DNA of 64,000 nucleotides. Origin: Argentina anserina. Taxonomy: Eukaryota > Streptophyta > Magnoliopsida > Rosales > Rosaceae. The position numbers and the translations under genes are program-made. Shown piece by piece: positions 51,513-64,000 of the stretch. The notes beneath the pieces were generated by a model. It did no database searches. It was not told where the DNA came from and saw only the letters and a program-made list of their open reading frames with translations. Each line of letters starts with the position of its first letter. Within the stretch, counting starts at the first letter, position 1. Location: positions 124,001-188,000 of the forward strand of contig NW_026089443.1 of assembly GCF_933775445.1 (NCBI RefSeq), read 5' to 3'.

Positions 51513-54394
51513 GATACTCAGGTTGAAAGAAACACACTCCCACACTTGCAAAACTCTCAAATTCAATAGAAACTCGCATCAGAAGCCTTACAGAAAGATA
51601 CGCAAACGATTTAAAGATACACAATTGGAATAGTAAAGATACGCAAACGATGTAAAGATACTCAGTTTAAAAGAAACACACTCCCACACTTGCAAAACTC
51701 TCAAATTCAATAGAAACTCGCATCAGAAAGCCTTACAGAAAGATACTCAAACGAGAAATGAAAAGATACACAATTGGAATAGTAAAGATACGCAAACGAT
51801 GTAAAGATACACAATTGGAATAGTAAAGATACGCAAACGATGTAAAGATACACAATTGGAATAGTAAAGATACGCAAACGATGTAAAGATACTCAGTTTG
51901 AAAGAAACACTCTCCCACACTTGCAAAACTCTCAAATACAATAGAAACTCGCATCAGAAGCCTTACAGAAAGATACTCAAACGAGAAATGAAAAGATAAA
52001 CAATTGGAATAGTAAAGATACGCAAACGATGTAAAGATACACAATTGGAATAGTAAAGATACGCAAACGATGTAAAGATACTCAGTTTGAAAGAAACACA
52101 CTCCCACACTTGGAAAACTCTCAAATACAATAGAAACTCGCATCAGAAGCCTTACAGAAAGATACTCAAACGAGAAATGAAAAGATACACAATTGGAATA
52201 GTAAAGATACGCAAACGATGTAAAGATACACAATTGGAATAGTAAAGATACGCAAACGATGTAAAGATACTCAGTTTGAAAGAAACACACTCCCACACTT
52301 GGAAAACTCTCAAATACAATAGAAACTCGCATCAGAAGCCTTACAGAAAGATACTCAAACGAGAAATGAAAAGATACACAATTGGAATAGTAAAGATACG
52401 CAAACGATGTAAAGATACACAATTGGAATAGTAAAGATACGCAAACGATGTAAAGATACTCAGTTTGAAAGAAACACACTCCCACACTTGCAAAACTCTC
52501 AAATACAATAGAAACTCGCATCAGAAGCCTTACAGAAAGATACTCAAACGAGAAATGAAAATATACACAATTGGAATAGTAAAGATACGCAAACGATGTA
52601 AAGATACTCAGTTTGAAAGAAACACACTCCCACACTTGCAAAACTCTCAAATTCAATAGAAACTCGCATCAGAAGCCTTAGAGAAAGATACTCAAACGAG
52701 AAATGAAAAGATACACAATTGAAATAGTAAAGATACACAAACGATGTAAAGATACACAATTGGAATAGTAAAGATACGCAAACGATGTAAAGATACTCAG
52801 TTTAAAAGAAACACACTACCACACTTGCAAAACTCTCAAATACAATAGAAACTCGCATCAGAAGCCTTACAGAAAGATACTCAAACGAGAAATGAAAACA
52901 TACACAATTGGAATAGTAAAGATACGCAAACGATGTAAAGATACTCAGTTTGAAAGAAACACACTCCCACATTTGCAAAACTCTCAAATACAATAGAAAC
53001 TCGCATCAGAAGCCTTACAGAAAGATACTCAAACGAGAAATGAAAACATACACAATTCGAATAGTAAAGATACGCAAACGATGTAAAGATACTCAGTTTG
53101 AAAGAAACACACTCCCACACTTGCAACACTCTCAAATTCAATAGAAACTCGCATCAGAAGCCTTACAGAAAGATACTCAAACGAGAAATGAAAAGATACA
53201 CAATTGGAATAGTAAAGATACCCAAACGATGTAAAGATACTCAGTTTAAAAGAAACACACTCCCACACTTGCAAAACTCACAAATTCAATAGAAACTCGC
53301 ATCAGAAGCCTTACAGAAAGATACTCAAACGAGAAATGAAAACATACACAATTGGAATAGTAAAGATACGCAAACGATGTAAAGATACTCAGTTTGAAAG
53401 AAACACACTCCCACACTTGCAAAACTCTCAAATACAATAGAAACTCGCATAAGAAGCCTTACAGAAAGATACTCAAACGAGAAATGAAAAGATACACAAT
53501 TGGAATAGTAAAGATACACAAACGATGTAAAGATACACAATTGGAATAGTAAAGATACGCAAACGATGTAAAGATACTGAGTTTGAAAGAAACACACTCC
53601 CACACTTGCAAAACTCTCAAATTCAATAGAAACACGCATCCGAAGCCTTACAGAAAGATACTCAAACGAGAAATGAAAAGATACACAATTGGAATAGTAA
53701 AGATACGCAAACGATGTAAAGATCCACAATTGGAATAGTAAAGATACGCAAACGATGTAAAGATACTCAGTTTGAAAGAAACACACTCCCACACTTGCAA
53801 AACTCTCAAATACAATAGAAACTCGCATCAGAAGCCTTACAGAAAGATACTCAAACGAGAAATGAAAAGATACACAATTGGAATAGTAAAGATACGCAAA
53901 CGATGTAAAGATACACAATTGGAATAGTAAAGATACGCAAACGATGTAAATATACTCAGTTTGAAAGAAACACACTCCCACACTTGCAAAACTCTCAAAT
54001 ACAATAGAAACTCGCATCAGAAGCCTTACAGAAAGATACTCAAACGAGAAATGAAAAGATACACAATTGGAATAGTAAAGATACGCAAACGATGTAAAGA
54101 TACTCAGTTTGAAAGAAACACACTCCCACACTTGGAAAACTCTCAAATACAATAGAAACTCGCATCAGAAGCCTTACAGAAAGATACTCAAACGAGAAAT
54201 GAAAAGATACACAATTGGAATAGTAAAGATACGCAAACGATGTAAAGATACTCAGTTTGAAAGAAACACACTCCCACACTTGCAAAACTCTCAAATTCAA
54301 TAGAAACTCGCATCAGAAGCCTTACAGAAAGATACTCAAACGAGAAATGAAAAGATACACAATTGGAATAGTAAAGATACGCAAACGATGTAAA
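51513..54394 (+). repeat. Higher-order repeat of about 2.8 kb, copy 2 (2,882 bp)
   Basis: Matches copy 1 at offset 2,775 through about 52.7 kb, then at 2,693 (an 82-bp doublet missing near 52.7 kb), then at 2,882 (an extra 189-bp monomer near 53.8 kb). The shifts are exact multiples of satellite modules. Confidence 0.8.
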
Positions 54395-57300
54395 GATACT
54401 CAGGTTGAAAGAAACACACTCCCACACTTGCAACACTCTCAAATTCAATAGAAACTCGCATCAGAAGCCTTACAGAAAGATACGCAAACGATTTAAAGAT
54501 ACACAATTGGAATAGTAAAGATACGCAAACGATGTAAAGATACTCAGTTTAAAAGAAACACACTCCCACACTTGCAAAACTCTCAAATTCAATAGAAACT
54601 CGCATCAGAAAGCCTTACAGAAAGATACTCAAACGAGAAATGAAAAGATACACAATTGGAATAGTAAAGATACGCAAACGATGTAAAGATACACAATTGG
54701 AATAGTAAAGATACGCAAACGATGTAAAGATACACAATTGGAATAGTAAAGATACGCAAACGATGTAAAGATACTCAGTTTGAAAGAAACACTCTCCCAC
54801 ACTTGGAAAACTCTCAAATACAATAGAAACTCGCATCAGAAGCCTTACAGAAAGATACTCAAACGAGAAATGAAAAGATACACAATTGGAATAGTAAAGA
54901 TACGCAAACGATGTAAAGATACACAATTGGAATAGTAAAGATACGCAAACGATGTAAAGATACTCAGTTTGAAAGAAACACACTCCCACACTTGGAAAAC
55001 TCTCAAATACAATAGAAACTCGCATCAGAAGCCTTACAGAAAGATACTCAAACGAGAAATGAAAAGATACACAATTGGAATAGTAAAGATACGCAAACGA
55101 TGTAAAGATACACAATTGGAATAGTAAAGATACGCAAACGATGTAAAGATACTCAGTTTGAAAGAAACACACTCCCACACTTGCAAAACTCTCAAATACA
55201 ATAGAAACTCGCATCAGAAGCCTTACAGAAAGATACTCAAACGAGAAATGAAAAGATACACAATTGGAATAGTAAAGATACGCAAACGATGTAAAGATAC
55301 TCAGTTTGAAAGAAACACACTCCCACACTTGCAAAACTCTCAAATTCAATAGAAACTCGCATCAGAAGCCTTAGAGAAAGATACTCAAACGAGAAATGAG
55401 AAGATACACAATTGAAATAGTAAAGATACACAAACGATGTAAAGATACACAATTGGAATAGTAAAGATACGCAAACGATGTAAAGATACACAATTGGAAT
55501 AGTAAAGATACGCAAACGATGTAAAGATACACAATTGGAATAGTAAAGATACGCAAACGATGTAAAGATACTCAGTTTGAAAGAAACACTCTCCCACACT
55601 TGCAAAACTCTCAAATACAATAGAAACTCGCATCAGAAGCCTTACAGAAAGATACTCAAACGAGAAATGAAAAGATAAACAATTGGAATAGTAAAGATAC
55701 GCAAACGATGTAAAGATACACAATTGGAATAGTAAAGATACGCAAACGATGTAAAGATACTCAGTTTGAAAGAAACACACTCCCACACTTGGAAAACTCT
55801 CAAATACAATAGAAACTCGCATCAGAAGCCTTACAGAAAGATACTCAAACGAGAAATGAAAAGATACACAATTGGAATAGTAAAGATACGCAAACGATGT
55901 AAAGATACACAATTGGAATAGTAAAGATACGCAAACGATGTAAAGATACTCAGTTTGAAAGAAACACACTCCCACACTTGGAAAACTCTCAAATACAATA
56001 GAAACTCGCATCAGAAGCCTTACAGAAAGATACTCAAACGAGAAATGAAAAGATACACAATTGGAATAGTAAAGATACGCAAACGATGTAAAGATACACA
56101 ATTGGAATAGTAAAGATACGCAAACGATGTAAAGATACTCAGTTTGAAAGAAACACACTCCCACACTTGCAAAACTCTCAAATACAATAGAAACTCGCAT
56201 CAGAAGCCTTACAGAAAGATACTCAAACGAGAAATGAAAAGATACACAATTGGAATAGTAAAGATACGCAAACGATGTAAAGATACACAATTGGAATAGT
56301 AAAGATACGCAAACGATGTAAAGATACTCAGTTTGAAAGAAACACACTCCCACACTTGGAAAACTCTCAAATACAATAGAAACTCGCATCAGAAGCCTTA
56401 CAGAAAGATACTCAAACGAGAAATGAAAAGATAAACAATTGGAATAGTAAAGATACGCAAACGATGTAAAGATACTCAGTTTGAAAGAAACACTCTCCCA
56501 CACTTGCAAAACTCTCAAATACAATAGAAACTCGCATCAGAAGCCTTACAGAAAGATACTCAAACGAGAAATGAAAAGATAAACAATTGGAATAGTAAAG
56601 ATACGCAAACGATGTAAAGATACACAATTGGAATAGTAAAGATACGCAAACGATGTAAAGATACTCAGTTTGAAAGAAACACACTCCCACACTTGGAAAA
56701 CTCTCAAATACAATAGAAACTCGCATCAGAAGCCTTACAGAAAGATACTCAAACGAGAAATGAAAAGATACACAATTGGAATAGTAAAGATACGCAAACG
56801 ATGTAAAGATACACAATTGGAATAGTAAAGATACGCAAACGATGTAAAGATACTCAGTTTGAAAGAAACACACTCCCACACTTGGAAAACTCTCAAATAC
56901 AATAGAAACTCGCATCAGAAGCCTTACAGAAAGATACTCAAACGAGAAATGAAAAGATACACAATTGGAATAGTAAAGATACGCAAACGATGTAAAGATA
57001 CACAATTGGAATAGTAAAGATACGCAAACGATGTAAAGATACTCAGTTTGAAAGAAACACACTCCCACACTTGCAAAACTCTCAAATACAATAGAAACTC
57101 GCATCAGAAGCCTTACAGAAAGATACTCAAACGAGAAATGAAAAGATACACAATTGGAATAGTAAAGATACGCAAACGATGTAAAGATACTCAGTTTGAA
57201 AGAAACACACTCCCACACTTGCAAAACTCTCAAATTCAATAGAAACTCGCATCAGAAGCCTTAGAGAAAGATACTCAAACGAGAAATGAAAAGATACACA

Positions 57301-58533
57301 ATTGAAATAGTAAAGATACACAAACGATGTAAAGATACACAATTGGAATAGTAAAGATACGCAAACGATGTAAAGATACTCAGTTTAAAAGAAACACACT
57401 CCCACACTTGCAAAACTCTCAAATACAATAGAAACTCGCATCAGAAGCCTTACAGAAAGATACTCAAACGAGAAATGAAAAGATACACAATTGGAATAGT
57501 AAAGATACGCAAACGATGTAAAGATACTCAGTTTGAAAGAAACACACTCCCACATTTGCAAAACTCTCAAATACAATAGAAACTCGCATCAGAAGCCTTA
57601 CAGAAAGATACTCAAACGAGAAATGAAAACATACACAATTCGAATAGTAAAGATACGCAAACGATGTAAAGATACTCAGTTTGAAAGAAACACACTCCCA
57701 CACTTGCAACACTCTCAAATTCAATAGAAACTCGCATCAGAAGCCTTACAGAAAGATACTCAAACGAGAAATGAAAAGATACACAATTGGAATAGTAAAG
57801 ATAACCAAACGATGTAAAGATACTCAGTTTAAAAGAAACACACTCCCACACTTGCAAAACTCACAAATTCAATAGAAACTCGCATCAGAAGCCTTACAGA
57901 AAGATACTCAAACGAGAAATGAAAACATACACAATTGGAATAGTAAAGATACGCAAACGATGTAAAGATACTCAGTTTGAAAGAAACACACTCCCACACT
58001 TGCAAAACTCTCAAATACAATAGAAACTCGCATAAGAAGCCTTACAGAAAGATACTCAAACGAGAAATGAAAAGATACACAATTGGAATAGTAAAGATAC
58101 ACAAACGATGTAAAGATACACAATTGGAATAGTAAAGATACGCAAACGATGTAAAGATACTGAGTTTGAAAGAAACACACTCCCACACTTGCAAAACTCT
58201 CAAATTCAATAGAAACACGCATCCGAAGCCTTACAGAAAGATACTCAAACGAGAAATGAAAAGATACACAATTGGAATAGTAAAGATACGCAAACGATGT
58301 AAAGATCCACAATTGGAATAGTAAAGATACGCAAACGATGTAAAGATACTCAGTTTGAAAGAAACACACTCCCACACTTGCAAAACTCTCAAATACAATA
58401 GAAACTCGCATCAGAAGCCTTACAGAAAGATACTCAAACGAGAAATGAAAAGATACACAATTGGAATAGTAAAGATACGCAAACGATGTAAAGATACACA
58501 ATTGGAATAGTAAAGATACGCAAACGATGTAAA
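54395..58533 (+). repeat. Higher-order repeat of about 2.8 kb, expanded copy 3 (4,139 bp)
   Basis: Begins with the same 144-bp marker. A segment related to copy 2 at 52,465 occurs twice, at 55,158 and 57,048, an internal duplication of 1,890 bp. The rest (57.4-58.4 kb) matches copy 2 at offset 4,583. The next 144-bp marker is at 58,534. The expansion contains a long run of 189-bp monomers. Confidence 0.75.
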
Positions 58534-59244
58534 GATACTCAGGTTGAAAGAAACACACTCCCACACTTGCAACACTCTCAAATTCAATAGAAACTCGCAT
58601 CAGAAGCCTTACAGAAAGATACGCAAACGATTTAAAGATACACAATTGGAATAGTAAAGATACGCAAACGATGTAAAGATACTCAGTTTAAAAGAAACAC
58701 ACTCCCACACTTGCAAAACTCTCAAATTCAATAGAAACTCGCATCAGAAGCCTTACAGAAAGATACTCAAACGAGAAATGAAAAGATACACAATTGGAAT
58801 AGTAAAGATACACAAACGATGTAAAGATACACAATTGGAATAGTAAAGATACGCAAACGATGTAAAGATACTGAGTTTGAAAGAAACACACTCCCACACT
58901 TGCAAAACTCTCAAATTCAATAGAAACACGCATCCGAAGCCTTACAGAAAGATACTCAAACGAGAAATGAAAAGATACACAATTGGAATAGTAAAGATAC
59001 GCAAACGATGTAAAGATCCACAATTGGAATAGTAAAGATACGCAAACGATGTAAAGATACTCAGTTTGAAAGAAACACACTCCCACACTTGCAAAACTCT
59101 CAAATACAATAGAAACTCGCATCAGAAGCCTTACAGAAAGATACTCAAACGAGAAATGAAAAGATACACAATTGGAATAGTAAAGATACGCAAACGATGT
59201 AAAGATACACAATTGGAATAGTAAAGATACGCAAACGATGTAAA

Positions 59245-60132
59245 TATACTCAGTTTGAAAGAAACACACTCCCACACTTGCAAAACTCTCAAATACAATA
59301 GAAACTCGCATCAGAAGCCTTACAGAAAGATACTCAAACGAGAAATGAAAAGATACACAATTGGAATAGTAAAGATACGCAAACGATGTAAAGATACTCA
59401 GTTTGAAAGAAACACACTCCCACACTTGGAAAACTCTCAAATACAATAGAAACTCGCATCAGAAGCCTTACAGAAAGATACTCAAACGAGAAATGAAAAG
59501 ATACACAATTGGAATAGTAAAGATACGCAAACGATGTAAAGATACTCAGTTTGAAAGAAACACACTCCCACACTTGCAAAACTCTCAAATACAATAGAAA
59601 CTCGCATCAGAAGCCTTACAGAAAGATACTCAAACGAGAAATGAAAAGATACACAATTGGAATAGTAAAGATACGCAAACGATGTAAAGATACTCAGTTT
59701 GAAAGAAACACACTCCCACACTTGGAAAACTCTCAAATACAATAGAAACTCGCATCAGAAGCCTTACAGAAAGATACTCAAACGAGAAATGAAAAGATAC
59801 ACAATTGGAATAGTAAAGATACGCAAACGATGTAAAGATACTCAGTTTGAAAGAAACACACTCCCACACTTGGAAAACTCTCAAATACAATAGAAACTCG
59901 CATCAGAAGCCTTACAGAAAGATACTCAAACGAGAAATGAAAAGATACACAATTGGAATAGTAAAGATACGCAAACGATGTAAAGATACTCAGTTTGAAA
60001 GAAACACACTCCCACACTTGCAAAACTCTCAAATACAATAGAAACTCGCATCAGAAGCCTTACAGAAAGATACTCAAACGGGAAATGAAAACATACACAA
60101 TTGGAATAGTAAAGATACGCAAACGATGTAAA
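59245..60132 (+). repeat. Run of six consecutive 148-bp monomers
   Basis: Starts at 59,245, 59,393, 59,541, 59,689, 59,837 and 59,985, each exactly 148 bp, before a 148-bp unit at 60,133 is replaced by 189-bp forms from there on. Elsewhere short and long monomers are usually mixed. The second, fourth and fifth carry CACTTGGAAAAC, the others CACTTGCAAAAC. Confidence 0.85.
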
Positions 60133-62914
60133 GATACTCAGTTTGAAAGAAACACACTCCCACACTTGCAAAACTCTCAAATTCAATAGAAACTCGCATC
60201 AGAAGCCTTACAGAAAGATACTGAAACGAGAAATGAAAAGATACACAATTGGAATAGTAAAGATACGCAAACGATGTAAAGATACACAATTGGAATAGTA
60301 AAGATACGCAAACGATGTAAAGATACTCAGTTTGAAAGAAACACACTCCCACACTTGCAAAACTCTCAAATTCAATAGAAACTCGCATCAGAAGCCTTAC
60401 AGAAAGATACTCAAACGAGAAATGAAAAGATACACAATTGGAATAGTAAAGATACGCAAACGATGTAAAGATACACAATTGGAATAGTAAAGATACGCAA
60501 ACGATGTAAAGATACTCAGTTTAAAAGAAACACACTCCCACACTTGCAAAACTCTCAAATTCAATAGAAACTCGCATCAGAAAGCCTTACAGAAAGATAC
60601 TCAAACGAGAAATGAAAAGATACACAATTGGAATAGTAAAGATACGCAAACGAGGTAAAGATACTCAGTTTCAAATAAACACACTCCCACATTTGCAAAA
60701 CTCTCAAATACAATAGAAACTCGCATCAGAAGCCTTACAGAAAGATACTCAAACGAGAAATGAAAAGATACACAATTGGAATAGTAAAGATACGCAAACG
60801 ATGTAAAGATACACAATTGGAATAGTAAAGATACGCAAACGATGTAAAGATACTCAGTTTGAAAGAAACACACTCCCACACTTGCAAAACTCTCAAATTC
60901 AATAGAAACTCGCATCAGAAGCCTTACAGAAAGATACTCAAACGAGAAATTAAAAGATACACAATTGGAATAGTAAAGATACGCAAACGATGTAAAGATA
61001 CACAATTGGAATAGTAAAGATACGCAAACGATGTAAAGATACACAATTGGAATAGTAAAGATACGCAAACGATGTAAAGATACTCAGTTTAAAAGAAACA
61101 CACTCCCACACTTGCAAAACTCTCAAATTCAATAGAAACTCGCATCAGAAAGCCTTACAGAAAGATACTCAAACGAGAAATGAAAAGATACACAATTGGA
61201 ATAGTAAAGATACGCAAACGATGTAAAGATACTCAGTTTCAAATAAACACACTCCCACATTTGCAAAACTTTCAAATACAATAGAAACTCGCATCAGAAG
61301 CCTTACAGAAAGATACTCAAACGAGAAATGAAAAGATACACAATTGGAATAGTAAAGATACGCAAACGATGTAAAGATACTCAGTTTGAAAGAAACACAC
61401 TCCCACACTTGGAAAACTCTCAAATACAATAGAAACTCGCATCAGAAGCCTTACAGAAAGATACTCAAACGAGAAATGAAAAGATACACAATTGGAATAG
61501 TAAAGATACGCAAACGATGTAAAGATACTCAGTTTGAAAGAAACACACTCCCACACTTGCAAAACTCTCAAATACAATAGAAACTCGCATCAGAAGCCTT
61601 ACAGAAAGATACTCAAACGGGAAATGAAAACATACACAATTGGAATAGTAAAGATACGCAAACGATGTAAAGATACTCAGTTTGAAAGAAACACACTCCC
61701 ACACTTGCAAAACTCTCAAATTCAATAGAAACTCGCATCAGAAGCCTTACAGAAAGATACTGAAACGAGAAATGAAAAGATACACAATTGGAATAGTAAA
61801 GATACGCAAACGATGTAAAGATACACAATTGGAATAGTAAAGATACGCAAACGATGTAAAGATACTCAGTTTGAAAGAAACACACTCCCACACTTGCAAA
61901 ACTCTCAAATTCAATAGAAACTCGCATCAGAAGCCTTACAGAAAGATACTCAAACGAGAAATGAAAAGATACACAATTGGAATAGTAAAGATACGCAAAC
62001 GATGTAAAGATACACAATTGGAATAGTAAAGATACGCAAACGATGTAAAGATACTCAGTTTAAAAGAAACACACTCCCACACTTGCAAAACTCTCAAATT
62101 CAATAGAAACTCGCATCAGAAAGCCTTACAGAAAGATACTCAAACGAGAAATGAAAAGATACACAATTGGAATAGTAAAGATACGCAAACGAGGTAAAGA
62201 TACTCAGTTTCAAATAAACACACTCCCACACTTGCAAAACTCTCAAATACAATAGAAACTCGCATCAGAAGCCTTACAGAAAGATACTCAAACGAGAAAT
62301 GAAAAGATACACAATTGGAATAGTAAAGATACGCAAACGATGTAAAGATACACAATTGGAATAGTAAAGATACGCAAACGATGTAAAGATACTCAGTTTG
62401 AAAGAAACACACTCCCACACTTGCAAAACTCTCAAATTCAATAGAAACTCGCATCAGAAGCCTTACAGAAAGATACTCAAACGAGAAATTAAAAGATACA
62501 CAATTGGAATAGTAAAGATACGCAAACGATGTAAAGATACACAATTGGAATAGTAAAGATACGCAAACGATGTAAAGATACACAATTGGAATAGTAAAGA
62601 TACGCAAACGATGTAAAGATACTCAGTTTAAAAGAAACACACTCCCACACTTGCAAAACTCTCAAATTCAATAGAAACTCGCATCAGAAAGCCTTACAGA
62701 AAGATACTCAAACGAGAAATGAAAAGATACACAATTGGAATAGTAAAGATACGCAAACGATGTAAAGATACTCAGTTTCAAATAAACACACTCCCACATT
62801 TGCAAAACTTTCAAATACAATAGAAACTCGCATCAGAAGCCTTACAGAAAGATACTCAAACGAGAAATGAAAAGATACACAATTGGAATAGTAAAGATAC
62901 GCAAACGATGTAAA
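59837..62914 (+). repeat. 1,539-bp tandem duplication
   Basis: Units 59,837-61,375 and 61,376-62,914 align at a constant 1,539-bp offset. They share CAAACGGGAAATG, GATACTGAAACGAG, CGAGGTAAAGATAC, CAGTTTCAAATAAAC, GAGAAATTAAAAG and AACTTTCAAATAC. A visible difference is CCCACATTTGC near 60,690 against CCCACACTTGC near 62,226. Confidence 0.85.
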
Positions 62915-64000
62915 GATACACAATTGGAATAGTAAAGATACGCAAACGATGTAAAGATACTCAGTTTGAAAGAAACACACTCCCACACTTGCAAAACTCT
63001 CAAATTCAATAGAAACTCGCATCAGAAGCCTTACAGAAAGATACTCAAACGAGAAATTAAAAGATACACAATTGGAATAGTAAAGATACGCAAACGATGT
63101 AAAGATACACAATTGGAATAGTAAAGATACGCAAACGATGTAAAGATACTCAGTTTGAAAGAAACACACTCCCACACTTGCAAAACTCTCAAATTCAATA
63201 GAAACTCGCATCAGAAGCCTTACAGAAAGATACTCAAACGAGAAATGAAAAGATACACAATTGGAATAGTAAAGATACGCAAACGATGTAAAGATACTCA
63301 GTTTCAAATAAACACACTCCCACATTTGCAAAACTCTCAAATACAATAGAAACTCGCATCAGAAGCCTTACAGAAAGATACTCAAACGAGAAATGAAAAG
63401 ATACACAATTGGAATAGTAAAGATACGCAAACGATGTAAAGATACACAATTGGAATAGTAAAGCTACGCAAACGATGTAAAGATACTCAGTTTGAAAGAA
63501 ACACTCTCCCACACTTGCAAAACTCTCAAATACAATAGAAACTCGCATCAGAAGCCTTACAGAAAGATACTCAAACGAGAAATGAAAAAATAAACAATTG
63601 GAATAGTAAAGATACGCAAACGATGTAAAGATACACAATTGGAATAGTAAAGATACGCAAACGATGTAAAGATACTCAGTTTGAAAGAAACACACTCCCA
63701 CACTTGGAAAACTCTCAAATACAATAGAAACTCGCATAAGAAGCCTCACAGAAAGATACTCAAACGAGAAATGAAAAGATACACAATTGGAATAGTAAAG
63801 ATACGCAAACGATGTAAAGATACTCAGTTTGAAAGAAACACACTCCCACACTTGCAAAACTCTCAAATATAATAGAAACTCGCATCAGAAGCCTTACAGA
63901 AAGATACTCAAACGAGAAATGAAAAGATACACAATTGGAATAGTAAAGATACGCAAACGATGTAAAGATACTCAGTTTGAAAGGAACACACTCCCACACT

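Larger units (their letters stand above)
40333..64000 (+). repeat. Satellite array, right part (148/189-bp monomers)
   Basis: The same satellite in the same orientation resumes immediately after the retrotransposon and runs to the last base. Joining the two flanks and removing one TCCCA copy restores a normal C module (CACACTCCCACACTTGC), so the array was continuous before the insertion. Compared with the left part, this side has more monomers with the CACTTGGAAAAC variant (44.8 kb onward) and more three- and four-fold 41-bp expansions. The 45-bp B'-type insertion is rare here (one near 48.0 kb). No gene, RNA gene or other unrelated insertion is visible. Confidence 0.98.

Noticed and set aside
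55385..56524. Reverse-strand open frame of 379 codons, and similar ones such as 33,975-35,072 (365 codons), 48,958-49,881 and 51,733-52,656
   Set aside because: They consist of the satellite translated over and over. Runs of 189-bp monomers keep frame because 189 is a multiple of three, and the A-rich strand has few stops on its complement. They end wherever a 148-bp monomer shifts the frame. No domain, no unique sequence and no gene context.
1..64000. CRISPR-like array
   Set aside because: Regular repeats are present, but the parts between conserved blocks are themselves conserved and not unique spacers, unit lengths are 148/189 bp and the embedded element is a plant-type retrotransposon.
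1..64000. CENP-B box or canonical telomere repeat
   Set aside because: I found no match to the CENP-B box pattern in the monomer, and AAACCCT occurs only as single telo-box motifs in the LTRs, not in tandem.

Overview
This window is almost entirely a head-to-tail tandem satellite array. It is interrupted once, at 35,239-40,332, by a decayed LTR retrotransposon. The element carries features I associate with plant Ty3/gypsy elements of the Tat/Athila type: a hairpin with a GAGGAC-like loop followed by AAGTGTGGGG next to the 3' LTR, a GGGAGGCAACCCA block, and long A-rich non-coding stretches. The setting is therefore most likely heterochromatin (centromere, pericentromere or knob) of a flowering plant. 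I cannot name the species. I see no convincing protein-coding gene, tRNA, rRNA or other RNA gene. The many open frames in the array are by-products of repeating an AT-rich unit with few stop codons on one strand.

Satellite (1-35,238 and 40,333-64,000). The monomer is modular. An 84-bp block (C, starting GATACTCAGTTTGAAAG) is followed by a 23-bp block (B', ending CGAGAAATGAAAA) and then by n copies of a 41-bp pair made of a 22-bp module (A, starting GATACACAATTGG) and a 19-bp module (B, GATACGCAAACGATGTAAA). With n=1 the monomer is 148 bp and with n=2 it is 189 bp. Rarer forms of 144, 171, 230, 234, 271, 275 and 320 bp are explained by adding, losing or swapping these modules. All modules begin with GATAC, so the whole monomer probably grew from an ancestral unit of about 20 bp. 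All copies lie in the same orientation and neither window edge reaches the end of the array. I estimate about 350 monomers.

Higher-order structure. Monomer variants are organised into many local higher-order repeats with different periods: about 675 bp (0.6-2.0 and 4.7-6.0 kb), 1,013 bp (12.8-19.9 kb), 2,444 bp (18.9-23.8 kb), about 2.9-3.1 kb (27.0-32.9 kb), about 2.8-2.9 kb (48.7-58.5 kb) and 1,539 bp (59.8-62.9 kb). There is also an interspersed duplication 5,513 bp apart (8.5-11.2 versus 14.1-16.7 kb). Copies differ from each other by whole modules or whole monomers as well as by point changes, as expected for repeated unequal exchange.

Retrotransposon (35,239-40,332). The insertion is flanked by a perfect 5-bp duplication (TCCCA). 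The 3' LTR is complete (1,743 bp, TGATA...TATCA). The 5' LTR keeps only its first 652 bp and stops just before the position of the TATA box. The rest of that LTR, the primer-binding site and all of gag-pol are missing, which a single post-insertion deletion would explain. The shared LTR segment differs at one base, so the insertion looks young. An uninterrupted copy of the right flank occurs 3,498 bp further on (43,831), showing the pre-insertion state of the target.
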